A stretch of 64,000 nt of DNA, taken from positions 1 through 64,000 of the forward strand of contig DAOUJJ010000015.1 in assembly GCA_034422835.1 (NCBI GenBank), in the 5' to 3' direction. Positions 34,963 to 43,045 of this stretch are shown in pieces (positions within the stretch are counted from its first letter, which is position 1; every line of letters begins with the position of its first letter). The stretch is from VXMO01 sp034422835 (GTDB lineage: Bacteria > Chloroflexota > Dehalococcoidia > UBA6926). A model generated the notes under the pieces. It saw only the letters and a program-made list of their open reading frames with translations. It was not told where the DNA came from and did no database searches. Both the position numbers and the translations under genes were made by a program.

Positions 34963-35891
34963 GGCGTTTCAACCCCGCCGGAGATGTGCGCGTCGGCGTT
35001 GGCGAGCCATCCCCGGGCATACTCAGTGAACTCTTCGAGCAGACGCGTTGTGATGTGGTCTTGCTGGTACACCATGAACAGGTCTCGCTCCAACGTGACG
35101 CCGTCCAGCGCCACGGCAGCGATTGTTCCGGCCTTCTCGCCGTGCCGCGCGGCGAGGGCGGAGACGAATGACACGCCCAGGCCGGCCTCCACGCCGTTGA
35201 TGACGGCCTGAGTGGACCCCAGGGTCACTGTGGGCATCCACTGGTGCGCGTCAATGCCAGAGTCGGCGAGGATGCGTTGGATCGAGGCCATCGTGCCGGA
35301 ACCCGCCTCGCGGGCGATGAGCCGCTGGCCTGCCAGTTCATCGATGCCGACCGTGGTTCTGTTGGCAAATGGGTGGTTGGCGGGCACGACGAGGACGAGT
35401 GTGTCCTTGTAGATCGGCTTTTGGACCAGGGTTGAACGGCGGGAGGGGGCGCCGGTAAAGCCCACGTCGCACGCGCCGCTCTCCAACTCACTGATCACCG
35501 CTTCGGTGTCGCTCACGCTGAGGGTTGCGGTGACGTTGGGATGCAGGGCGGTGAAATCGGCCAGGAGGCCAGGGAGCAGGAACTCACCGGGGATCGTGCT
35601 TGCGGCGAGGCGCAGCGTGCCGGTGAGGTCGTGGGCGAGGCGGGCGATGTCCTCGCGCATCTCCGTGTCAGCGGCGGCGATGCTCTCTGCGTGGCGAAGA
35701 AATGCCTCGCCGTGCGGGGTGAGGCGCGCTCGGGGCCCGCCCCGATCCAGCAGGCGCGCGCCGAGTTCACGTTCGAGTCGCTGGACGTGGAGGCTGACGG
35801 CCGGCTGGCTGATGTTGAGGGCGGCGGCGGCTTCTGAAAAGCTGCCGTGTTTGATGATCTCCAGCACGGTGCGGATGTGCGTGATGTCCAT
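34959..35891 (-). CDS. LysR-family transcriptional regulator
   Basis: A 310-residue LysR protein. The winged helix-turn-helix is plain: VLEIIKHGSFSEAAAALNIS and QPAVSLHVQRLERELGARLL. The effector-binding domain follows (LRLAASTIPGEFLLPGLLAD, VNGVEAGLGVSFVSALAARH-like late strand). It lies between a HAS-barrel gene (2 nt gap) and herA (4-bp overlap), inside a run that begins with selB. Selenium-metabolism-associated LysR regulators are known, so a link to selB is possible but unproven. LysR genes usually stand divergent from their target; here it is buried inside an operon. Confidence 0.88.
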   Translation of the reverse strand: MDITHIRTVLEIIKHGSFSEAAAALNISQPAVSLHVQRLERELGARLLDRGGPRARLTPHGEAFLRHAESIAAADTEMREDIARLAHDLTGTLRLAASTIPGEFLLPGLLADFTALHPNVTATLSVSDTEAVISELESGACDVGFTGAPSRRSTLVQKPIYKDTLVLVVPANHPFANRTTVGIDELAGQRLIAREAGSGTMASIQRILADSGIDAHQWMPTVTLGSTQAVINGVEAGLGVSFVSALAARHGEKAGTIAAVALDGVTLERDLFMVYQQDHITTRLLEEFTEYARGWLANADAHISGGVETP

Positions 35892-35893
35892 AT

Positions 35894-36547
35894 CTACATT
35901 TTTCCATTGAGTGGCGGGCGGATCTTGGCAAGGACGGTCTGAAGAGTGTGCATGTCGTCGCGCATGAGATGAACGAGGCGGCGACCCATTTCGCGCAGGT
36001 AATCCTCCTGCGCACGTGCCGAGCCACGGACGCTTGCAAGTGTGCGGATGGCGGCGGGCAGAAATTCGTTCGCCGCGCCCAAACGTGCCGCGGCGACGTT
36101 CTGCAGCGTCAGAGGGTCGTTCGCAAGGTCAGCGATGTCCTCCACGCCCCCCGGGTAGACGAATGAATGCAGTCGCGGAGGGCGCGGCGGCAGGTAGGCA
36201 TACAGTCGTCCCTCGGCGCGGTGAGCGACGATGACGGCAGAGAACGTGGTGCGAATGAGGCGCGAAATCTCGGGGTGCCGTTCGTAGAATTCGTCCTCGG
36301 ACTGATAATCCGCGCCCCGCGCCGTTGGCCGGCGGCCCGCGTCCCGGGGCGTCGTTTCGGCTGACGAGACGATGGCAAGGGTATCGATGCCGAAGTCGCG
36401 GATAACGGCGACCGATCCGAGCGCGGGGGGCGTGTGGAGCAGTTGGGCCTCCGCCACAAAGCCGCCGGTGTTGGCCTCAATGACCTCCCCGATGCGACCA
36501 AGCTGCACGCCGTCGTCCACGTTTCGCTCAGAAATGTCGTCTGTCAT
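35894..36547 (-). CDS. HAS-barrel domain protein of the HerA/NurA cluster
   Basis: A 217-residue protein. LGRIGEVIEANTGGFVAEAQ and PALGSVAVIRD form a HAS-barrel, the small beta-barrel found at the N-terminus of HerA ATPases. The rest is helical (DEFYERHPEISRLIRTTFSA, EFLPAAIRTLASVRGSARA and REMGRRLVHLMRDDM) with no ATPase motif. The frame extends upstream, but ATG ending at 36547 begins 7 nt after the nurA stop and is preferred. A stand-alone HAS-barrel between NurA and HerA suggests an adaptor or regulator of the end-processing complex; that role is an inference. Confidence 0.78.
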   Translation of the reverse strand: MTDDISERNVDDGVQLGRIGEVIEANTGGFVAEAQLLHTPPALGSVAVIRDFGIDTLAIVSSAETTPRDAGRRPTARGADYQSEDEFYERHPEISRLIRTTFSAVIVAHRAEGRLYAYLPPRPPRLHSFVYPGGVEDIADLANDPLTLQNVAAARLGAANEFLPAAIRTLASVRGSARAQEDYLREMGRRLVHLMRDDMHTLQTVLAKIRPPLNGKM

Positions 36548-36554
36548 GACGGAA

Positions 36555-37760
36555 TCATAGCGAACGTTGGCGCTTCGCTGTAGTCTTTGCGGATGCGCGG
36601 TCCGGGGCGGAATTACGTATAGCTTCATCCTCAAGCAGCTGCCGGAACAACGCGCGGTCATCGGCTCGAACGACGGCCTCCTCATGTGCCTCAGCGAGAG
36701 CGAGCGGGTAGCCGTTGCCAAGCTGCAATTGGTCACACAAGAGTGTGTGCAAGAGTTCCATTCGTTGTAATGACCACTGTGGAAGTTCAATGCGGGCCAG
36801 TTCGTTTTCAGCTGCCATGTAGAAGAAATAGGGAATGTGATCTCCGTAGTCCGCAATTTCATCGGAAGTACTTCGGAATATGCCCGAACGTGCTCCTGAT
36901 GTGTCTAGCAATTCTTCGAAGATATCGCGGTCGCGGACGCGGGCAATTTCATCGCAAGGGCGTTCACCTTCTGCCTTGTCGCGGCAATACGAACCGCAAT
37001 TCGGAGTATCAAATGGGCATATTGCGATTCGGAGGGCGTTTACGACTTCACGGGCTCGTGGGCGTGAAATGTAGGAGGCGACTACAAAGGCACGCTGTCT
37101 GGAAACTTCCTGAAGACGGGAAAGGGCATCCAGATATTGCTTGCGAACGTCCGGATCGGCGGTGTTGTCTGCTTCTGAGATACGCCATTGCGTCAGTGAG
37201 CCATCGAGCAGGCCGATGGCGGGGACGTTTTCGGGTAGGGTTTCTGCCATGTCCGCGAGGGCGCTAACCTCAGCCGTGTCGCGGCGGGCGGCAATTACAG
37301 ATGAGCCGATGACACGTTCGTGGCCCGGGCGGCGGCGACCACCGAGAACAAGGTCCTCGGGCTTGTAGTATGTCTTAGCCTGGCTATTGATGACGGCATC
37401 GGACGATTGGCCGTAGCGGATGTACACGCGGCCAACGTTTATTAGATAGGCGTCAAACGGCGAGTCGCGGTCTATTTCAATCTGGGAGCCATCCACTGCA
37501 AGGACTATGTAGTCGCGTGGCGGGGCCGACGGTTCGTAGGTATTTGTAAGAGGTTCCGTAACTCCGGGGACGAGCCATGAGTAAACGCCGCGTTGGGATT
37601 CGAGTTTGTCCGCCAACTGTCCAAAGGCGTCAGGTTCGGAGTGAGTATTCACAGCTTGCATAGCGCGTGCGAGGCGGCGACTGAACTCAGTATTCTGGGC
37701 GTCAAGGTAGTCGGCTAGTTCGCCGACCTGGCGCGAGAGTTGGAAACGATCAATAGGCAT
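36555..37760 (-). CDS. nurA: NurA-family nuclease
   Basis: A 401-residue protein with the NurA RNase H-like nuclease pattern: an N-terminal helical region, then VLAVDGSQIEIDRDSPFDAY with the first acidic site, and a second acidic strand AIGLLDGSLTQWRI. A cysteine cluster (CPFDTPNCGSYCRDKAEGERPC) in the middle could bind metal, which is not usual for NurA and may be an added feature. The start at ATG 37760 is 7 nt after the selB stop. The gene has a more even base use than its GC-rich neighbours. With HerA it should resect DNA ends. Confidence 0.85.
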   Translation of the reverse strand: MPIDRFQLSRQVGELADYLDAQNTEFSRRLARAMQAVNTHSEPDAFGQLADKLESQRGVYSWLVPGVTEPLTNTYEPSAPPRDYIVLAVDGSQIEIDRDSPFDAYLINVGRVYIRYGQSSDAVINSQAKTYYKPEDLVLGGRRRPGHERVIGSSVIAARRDTAEVSALADMAETLPENVPAIGLLDGSLTQWRISEADNTADPDVRKQYLDALSRLQEVSRQRAFVVASYISRPRAREVVNALRIAICPFDTPNCGSYCRDKAEGERPCDEIARVRDRDIFEELLDTSGARSGIFRSTSDEIADYGDHIPYFFYMAAENELARIELPQWSLQRMELLHTLLCDQLQLGNGYPLALAEAHEEAVVRADDRALFRQLLEDEAIRNSAPDRASAKTTAKRQRSL

Positions 37761-37767
37761 GAGGCAC

Positions 37768-39621
37768 TTAGGCGAGCACGCGGTCATCGCCGATGCGGCG
37801 GGTTAGTCTTCGTGAATCCATGCTCTGGAGTAAGGGGAGTACATATTTGCGACTACTATTTAGCAAATCTCGGGTTTCGGCGACGGTTATTTTGCCGTTA
37901 TTTTGGATGTAATCGAGGACCTGCCGGGTGATGTTTTGGTAGGCCTCGCTGTCGTAGACAATTCCGTCGCCGATGGGGACCACCTCCCCCGCATCTGTCA
38001 AGAAACCCAATAGCTCAGGGTCGATCGACTGGCCTGTTGGTGGATTGTTATTTTTTTCACGAAGTAGGGTGACAAATGCGTTTGCAGCAGCGCGTTGGGA
38101 CTCGTTAAGGGTGGGTACGTGGTCCGGGAGTCGGACGGTCGCGCCCTCGTCGATTAGGACACCTTCGGTCTGCATGAGGACAAGGATCTCGGGGAAGTTT
38201 TCGGGCTGAGCGCGGAGGCGGCTGCGGAGGTCCTCTCGCGACGCGCCCCGGCGGAGGGGGAACGACTTGTGGTACGCGGCGAGCTGTTCTGCGGCGGCGG
38301 TCTTGATCGAGCTCCATCCTTCGACGGAGTAGAGGAGGCGATTCGTGCCCTCGCCGACGCCGACAATCCGGCTTTCATCTTCCAGTTGGGCGACGTGTTC
38401 GCGGGCGTCTTGATCCGAAAGGGCCGAGCGCCGCGCCAATTCGACGACGGTCAACGGGCCACCGGAGTCCAAGGTTCGCAGTATGACCTCAGAGGGATCG
38501 GGCGCGCTGAGAGCCTCAAGACGCGCGATAAGGTTCGGATCGTTGCGCTTGTGGCGGCGGGCGTCCGTTTCGATGATCTCGCCGCCACCCAGCGTACCCA
38601 CGTTGGAGCGCAGGATGAACGAGTCGCCCTTGATGAGCGGCAGGGGAGTTTCAAGCACGACCTGAACCCAGCCCTCGTCGCCGGAGTGGAGGCGGTCGGA
38701 ATCAAGGAGCCGAACGCGGGCGAGTGATTCGGCAGCGAGCCAGTGGACGGTGATTTGCATGTTGTGGCGGAGGGGGCCGGGGGCGTTGGCGGCCATGCGG
38801 ATGTAGCCGTCCGCCGCGCCGGTTGTCTTGAGCCATCCTCGCGTGGTGAGCACCTGCCCGCGTGATACCTCATCGACATCAACGCCGGTGAGGTTGACGG
38901 CGGTACGGGAGCCCCGCTCAGCAGCCGTTTCGGCCTGCTTGTGGGATTGGAGGCCGCGCACGCGGACGTTTTTCCGGCCGGGCACGATCTCAAGCTCCGA
39001 GCCGACGGAGATCGACCCATCAATCAGCGTGCCTGTGACGACCGTGCCGAAACCGGAGATGGCGAATGCGCGGTCGATTGGGAGGCGAGGCCGTCCGCGG
39101 TCAGGACGCTGCGGGGTTTCCTGCAGCTGCGAATCCAGAAGTTCAATGAGGTCCTGGAGGCCGTCGCCGGTCTGGGATGAAACGGCAACGACGGGCGCGC
39201 CTGCGAGAGTGGTGGTTGAAAGGGTCTCCGCGACTTCTTCGCGGACGAGTTCGAGGAAGTCCGGCTCGACGAGATCGGACTTGGTGATGACGGCGATGCC
39301 GCGCGTGACGCGGAGGAGATCGAGTATGTCCAGGTGTTCGCGCGTCTGCGGCATGACGCCCTCATCGGCGGCGATGACGAGCAGGGCAAGGTCGATGCCG
39401 CCGACGCCGGCGAGCATGTTCTTGATGAATCGCTCATGGCCGGGGACATCGACGATGCCGATCTCCTCGCCGGAGGGCAGGCGGAGCCACGCGAAGCCGA
39501 GATCGATGGTCATGCCGCGCTCCTTTTCCTCGCGGAGGCGGTCCGGATCGATGCTGGTGAGCGCGTGGATAAGAGTGGATTTGCCGTGGTCGACGTGTCC
39601 GGCGGTGCCGATGACGTGCAT
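37768..39621 (-). CDS. selB: Selenocysteine-specific elongation factor SelB
   Basis: A 617-residue GTPase that delivers selenocysteinyl-tRNA to UGA codons. The G domain begins at once: GHVDHGKST (8-16), DVPGHERFIKNMLAGVGG and TKSD. EF-Tu-like domains II and III follow (DRAFAISGFGTVVTGTLIDG, LRSNVGTLGGGEIIE), then winged-helix repeats that read the SECIS hairpin, the last with SSRKYVLPLLQSMDSRRLTR. The length matches the usual 600-640. The frame continues upstream into a family-A repeat, but ATG ending at 39621 is the real start. It implies a selenocysteine system, although selA, selC and selD are not in this window. Confidence 0.93.
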   Translation of the reverse strand: MHVIGTAGHVDHGKSTLIHALTSIDPDRLREEKERGMTIDLGFAWLRLPSGEEIGIVDVPGHERFIKNMLAGVGGIDLALLVIAADEGVMPQTREHLDILDLLRVTRGIAVITKSDLVEPDFLELVREEVAETLSTTTLAGAPVVAVSSQTGDGLQDLIELLDSQLQETPQRPDRGRPRLPIDRAFAISGFGTVVTGTLIDGSISVGSELEIVPGRKNVRVRGLQSHKQAETAAERGSRTAVNLTGVDVDEVSRGQVLTTRGWLKTTGAADGYIRMAANAPGPLRHNMQITVHWLAAESLARVRLLDSDRLHSGDEGWVQVVLETPLPLIKGDSFILRSNVGTLGGGEIIETDARRHKRNDPNLIARLEALSAPDPSEVILRTLDSGGPLTVVELARRSALSDQDAREHVAQLEDESRIVGVGEGTNRLLYSVEGWSSIKTAAAEQLAAYHKSFPLRRGASREDLRSRLRAQPENFPEILVLMQTEGVLIDEGATVRLPDHVPTLNESQRAAANAFVTLLREKNNNPPTGQSIDPELLGFLTDAGEVVPIGDGIVYDSEAYQNITRQVLDYIQNNGKITVAETRDLLNSSRKYVLPLLQSMDSRRLTRRIGDDRVLA

Positions 39622-39718
39622 GTGCGTTCCTGCTGCGTTTGGGCGTGTGCCCGCAGTATAGGGGGGTGGTTGGGGGTTTGGGAAAGGGGGGCCTACCGTA
39701 CGTCCTTTGACAGGCTCA

Positions 39719-39744
39719 CCCTTCGACAAGCTCAGGGTGAGCGG
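39719..39744. repeat. Dispersed repeat, family A
   Basis: CCCTTCGACAAGCTCAGGGT then GAGCGG. A partial second copy (CCTTTGACAGGCTCACC) lies directly before it at 39704-39720. Confidence 0.75.
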
Positions 39745-39766
39745 AACTTTGCCATGGGTTGCTTCG

Positions 39767-41359
39767 TCATTCGGCAAGCCTCAACTCAATTTCGTAAGAG
39801 ACCCACTGATTAGCCACTACGTGTGGCACAAACTCTCCATATCCCACCAGAGGGCGGATGTCCGTGTTGTCCCTATCGATGAGGTATACCAGAGAAGAAT
39901 ATTCACTTGTTACAAAATCCTCCGGCAGCATGTGCACATCGTCAATTCGTACTGCGAGCATGGAGCCGTCGGGAGACCAGGAAGCATCCATCGGGATTGC
40001 CACCTGCGAGTTATCGTCCCTGTCGATGTATGTTAGCGGGCTGCCAATGGGAGGGGAGCCGTCCAATGGCACTCGATACGTGAAGCTCTTGAGAAGTATC
40101 TCGGAGCCGTCGGGTGACCATACGAGGTCGCCTAGCCAGGGATTCACTAAATAAGGCCATGGTTCCGGGAGGTTATCGGTTACCAGAACAGGATCTGAGC
40201 CGTCGGCGTCAAAGGTGTATAGGGCGACCCCGGCAGATTCGGGTATGACTACAGCGATCCGCCGTCCATCGGGCGACCACGCTGGTCCGCTGGCTGCCTG
40301 CCATAGTCCTCGTGTCACGATTTTAGACGGCATCTCGTCTCCATCGAGGTCGTCGAATCCAGCGACGTAGACACGCACGTTAGAGGGGTAGGCTTTTTGG
40401 CTACCGTGCACAACAAACGCTATTGATTCCCCATCGGGCGGCGACCATGCCATGCGATGCTCGGCGAAACTGATTCCCAGTGGCAGCGCAAATTCCCGTA
40501 GGCTGCCTGTCTCAACCGTGTAGATGGTAAGTTGATCTCCCCCCCGTTTCTGTGTCATGAAGGCTATTCTGGCCCCGTCAGGAGACCACACGGGGAAGTT
40601 ATCGTGATGGAGATTTGTAGTTAGCCTCCTTACGTTACCGCCGTCGATATCCGACAATACTATTTCGTAGTTGTAGAACCAGAGTTTGCTCGATTCCGTC
40701 GGCTCTGTGTCCTCCGGGCGTTCCATGTCCAACACAACCAATTCACTGTATAGTGCGGGGTCTCGTTCCGCATCCTCCGTATATGCGCACGTTGAGTAGA
40801 CGATGTGGAAACTGTCAGGTGAGATATCGAAGTGCATCATCTGACCACCATCTCCCCAGATAGGGTCAATACCCTGGACATTCACAATCTGCCGAATGGG
40901 GATCTTTGAATCGTCAACCCAGTCGTACGAACGTGGGTCTTCAGCCTCATTCCCTACATTGACGATCTTGTCCAATCGGGCGCCATTGGGGGCAACGTAA
41001 TAGAGATCTGGCGCCGGCAAGACATAATCATAAACAGCAGATCCGTTGAAGAGGATTCGTGAACCGTCCGGCGACCATCTGATGTAACGCTCCGAGACCC
41101 AACCTCCACGAAAGGGAGAGTCAAAGTGGACGTCATCCATTGGCGGTGGTGGTGTGCAGCCATCCTGTACTTCATCCCCAACTTGAGGTTCCTGCATTCT
41201 TGAGGGCATGGCCTGCCTAGTCTCCAATGCCGGTTGTTCAGACACTGTTTCGCCTTCCGCCGTTGGCTCGACGAACTCGTCCGGTGTGGCTTGTTCAGAT
41301 GTGCAAGCGCCCATGAGGGCAAGAAAGGCGAGGACAATCAGGGTGGTTGGGAGTCTCAT
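39767..41359 (-). CDS. TolB-like beta-propeller lipoprotein
   Basis: An exported lipoprotein of about 530 residues. The lipobox is LMGAC with Cys19, followed by a short Thr/Glu spacer. The rest is made of WD40-like/PD40 blades with repeated WSPDG motifs (RWSPDGSRILFNG, VWSPDGARIAFMT, AWSPDGRRIAVVI, VWSPDGSEILLKS, SWSPDGSMLAVRI). The frame opens at 41449, but ATG ending at 41359 gives the signal peptide. Such propellers bind peptides or proteins at the cell surface; no enzyme domain is attached. A related but distinct propeller lies at 46710-47906. Confidence 0.8.
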   Translation of the reverse strand: MRLPTTLIVLAFLALMGACTSEQATPDEFVEPTAEGETVSEQPALETRQAMPSRMQEPQVGDEVQDGCTPPPPMDDVHFDSPFRGGWVSERYIRWSPDGSRILFNGSAVYDYVLPAPDLYYVAPNGARLDKIVNVGNEAEDPRSYDWVDDSKIPIRQIVNVQGIDPIWGDGGQMMHFDISPDSFHIVYSTCAYTEDAERDPALYSELVVLDMERPEDTEPTESSKLWFYNYEIVLSDIDGGNVRRLTTNLHHDNFPVWSPDGARIAFMTQKRGGDQLTIYTVETGSLREFALPLGISFAEHRMAWSPPDGESIAFVVHGSQKAYPSNVRVYVAGFDDLDGDEMPSKIVTRGLWQAASGPAWSPDGRRIAVVIPESAGVALYTFDADGSDPVLVTDNLPEPWPYLVNPWLGDLVWSPDGSEILLKSFTYRVPLDGSPPIGSPLTYIDRDDNSQVAIPMDASWSPDGSMLAVRIDDVHMLPEDFVTSEYSSLVYLIDRDNTDIRPLVGYGEFVPHVVANQWVSYEIELRLAE

Positions 41360-41445
41360 GGGGTCAAGTGTAGGTGGTTGGGGCGGGGATGCAAGAAGCA
41401 TCGGGTGGCGAGGGTTGGGTGGCCGCCCTGCGGTTCTTCTGACCG

Positions 41446-42075
41446 TCACCAGCCTTCCGGTTTGGTGATGGTTCCGACAGCGTCCGTCAGCGTGTCAGGG
41501 AGCAGGCATCGCCGCAGGTGGCTTTTCCAGAGGCGTCTAACGTAAGTAGCGGCGTCGGCCAACTGCTTGGGGCTGCTGTTCCTAGAATCGGGGTTGACCA
41601 GCGTGACTCGAAGCCCCAGGCCGTCCCGTACGTATCGCATCGCCCCAGCAAAGTCCGCATCGTTTGACACGACCACCGCCTGCTCATACTCGCTGTTGAA
41701 CCCGTCCACCAGCAGGCGGGTAGCGAGATTCACGTCCGATCCCTTCTCTTCCGAGTCCCTGATCAAGACGTTGGTGGGCAGCCCCGCCATCGGCTCGACC
41801 AGGGGGCGGCGTTTGACGCCGGACCGGAAGACGCCGTAATGCGTCTCAAGGCCCGGCAACGTTCCTAGCGCTCGCAGGTACACCAACTGCCGTCGGGGTT
41901 GATTGGGATTTCCGGGGCGCGGGTCGAGCCGTGCGGTGAAGTAGCAGATATTGTTGATGTCGTCCTGCGGGAAGAGAGTCTCGGCCAGTCTACGTAAATT
42001 GAGCCACCTGAATGGCGTGTCCTTCAGGGCGCGGTAGTAGAGGTTGAAGCCATCGATGTAGACGCTGGTGATCAA
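41446..42075 (-). CDS. NYN (LabA/PIN-like) domain protein
   Basis: A 209-residue NYN-domain protein. The first acidic site is YIDGFNLYY, followed by KGSDVNLATRLLVDGF and VVSNDADFAGAMRYV, the acidic positions of the PIN-like active site. Such proteins are usually RNA nucleases; LabA-type members act in gene regulation. The upstream gene, about 145 nt away, is a VapC-type PIN toxin, so two PIN-like nucleases lie side by side by chance or by association. No partner gene for this one is evident. Confidence 0.83.
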   Translation of the reverse strand: MITSVYIDGFNLYYRALKDTPFRWLNLRRLAETLFPQDDINNICYFTARLDPRPGNPNQPRRQLVYLRALGTLPGLETHYGVFRSGVKRRPLVEPMAGLPTNVLIRDSEEKGSDVNLATRLLVDGFNSEYEQAVVVSNDADFAGAMRYVRDGLGLRVTLVNPDSRNSSPKQLADAATYVRRLWKSHLRRCLLPDTLTDAVGTITKPEGW

Positions 42076-42220
42076 TCGAGCGCTCTCCTATAAAGACAGA
42101 GACCGCCCTTCGGGACGGTCTCGACCCTACCGGCGAAGCGATAGGGGTGGTATGAGTGAGATTACTGGGAAGCGTGGTGCGCGTCAAGCGGCGCGTAGCC
42201 GCCCTCCTGTGTGGGGGGCT

Positions 42221-42628
42221 TCACATCTTGTTGACCAGCGTGCGCGCTGTCGCGGCCACGTCAGTGGCGCTCTGTAGGATGGCGTTATCCGATGTCGCCA
42301 GCGGGACACCCAAGTTCCGCGCAAGGACGACGAACTCGGCGTCGTAAGCTGAAAGGCCGCACTCTAGAGCGGTGTCCAGCACCTGGGAGTCGCTCACACT
42401 GACAATGCGGCCTCCCAACGCCAGCCGTGCATCATCGCACATCGCCTCGGCCTGCTCCGGCGTCAACTCTGCCCTCCGTACAAAGCCCAGCAGGACATTG
42501 CGCAACTCACTGACCAGAATGCCAGGCGCGGCCCATTCGGCGTCATGCTCCAGCAACGCCGCTGAATCGGCCCCGTCCTCTCCACCAACCACAAGGCGTG
42601 TCATGACGTTGGTGTCAACTACAATCAT
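42221..42628 (-). CDS. vapC: VapC-type PIN toxin
   Basis: A 135-residue PIN-domain protein with the acidic residues of the family: Asp5 in VVDTNVMTRL, Glu in LVSELRNVLLG, and Asp in LSAYDAEFVVLARN and LATSDNAIL. Family members cleave tRNA or rRNA. It overlaps the upstream RHH antitoxin gene by 4 bp, the usual toxin-antitoxin arrangement. Confidence 0.88.
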   Translation of the reverse strand: MIVVDTNVMTRLVVGGEDGADSAALLEHDAEWAAPGILVSELRNVLLGFVRRAELTPEQAEAMCDDARLALGGRIVSVSDSQVLDTALECGLSAYDAEFVVLARNLGVPLATSDNAILQSATDVAATARTLVNKM

Positions 42629-42867
42629 GGCCGGCCAGAGTCCCTCATCTCTCGCAGAGCGTTGTCATTCAGATCGATGGGCCCAAAGCCTTCGCGCCTG
42701 AGGCGTATTCGTTCCAGAAGCGCCTGCGGGTCCATCGGCTCGCTGCTAAACGACGACGCTAGCCTGGCAAGAATCTCCCCGTTCAGGCTGCGATGGTTCC
42801 GGCGCGCGGCTGATTTCAACTCCCGATGAAGATGGTCGGGGATGCTTCGAAGCGCCAGGTCAGGCAT
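42625..42867 (-). CDS. vapB: Ribbon-helix-helix antitoxin (FitA/VapB-type)
   Basis: An 80-residue protein. LALRSIPDHLHRELKSAARR and NHRSLNGEILARL form an Arc/FitA-type ribbon-helix-helix for DNA binding and autoregulation. The C-terminal tail (LLERIRLRREGFGPIDLND) would wrap the PIN toxin encoded directly downstream with a 4-bp overlap. Confidence 0.85.
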   Translation of the reverse strand: MPDLALRSIPDHLHRELKSAARRNHRSLNGEILARLASSFSSEPMDPQALLERIRLRREGFGPIDLNDNALREMRDSGRP

Positions 42868-42965
42868 ACAACCCTCCTTGTAAGGCTCAATGTCATATTG
42901 ATGTCGTTATGGTATCACACTATCCAGTTGCTCTGGGACTGTCGAAGGGTGAGCGGGGGGAATAT

Positions 42966-43003
42966 CACCCCCACCCTGGCCCTCCTCCATCAAGGGGGAG
43001 GGG
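42966..43003. repeat. Dispersed repeat, family D
   Basis: CACCCTGGCCCTCCTCCATC followed by a G-rich run; a related copy is at 48241-48275. It lies directly before a family-B copy. Confidence 0.5.
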
Positions 43004-43009
43004 ATTTCC

Positions 43010-43037
43010 GATGGATTCCGGCTTTCGCCGGAATGAG
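43010..43037. repeat. Dispersed palindromic repeat, family B
   Basis: GATGGATTCCGGCTTTCGCC then GGAATGAG. It is just downstream of hemW and could act as an RNA 3' hairpin. Confidence 0.75.
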
Positions 43038-43045
43038 GGGAGAAG

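Noticed and set aside
39622..39777. Upstream extension of selB
   Set aside because: It is made from family-A repeat DNA and would place over 50 residues before the P-loop start that is normal for SelB.
41357..41449. Extended N-terminus of the beta-propeller lipoprotein
   Set aside because: The extra residues precede a clear signal peptide and lipobox, overlap the NYN gene and are proline-rich; the ATG ending at 41359 is the natural start.
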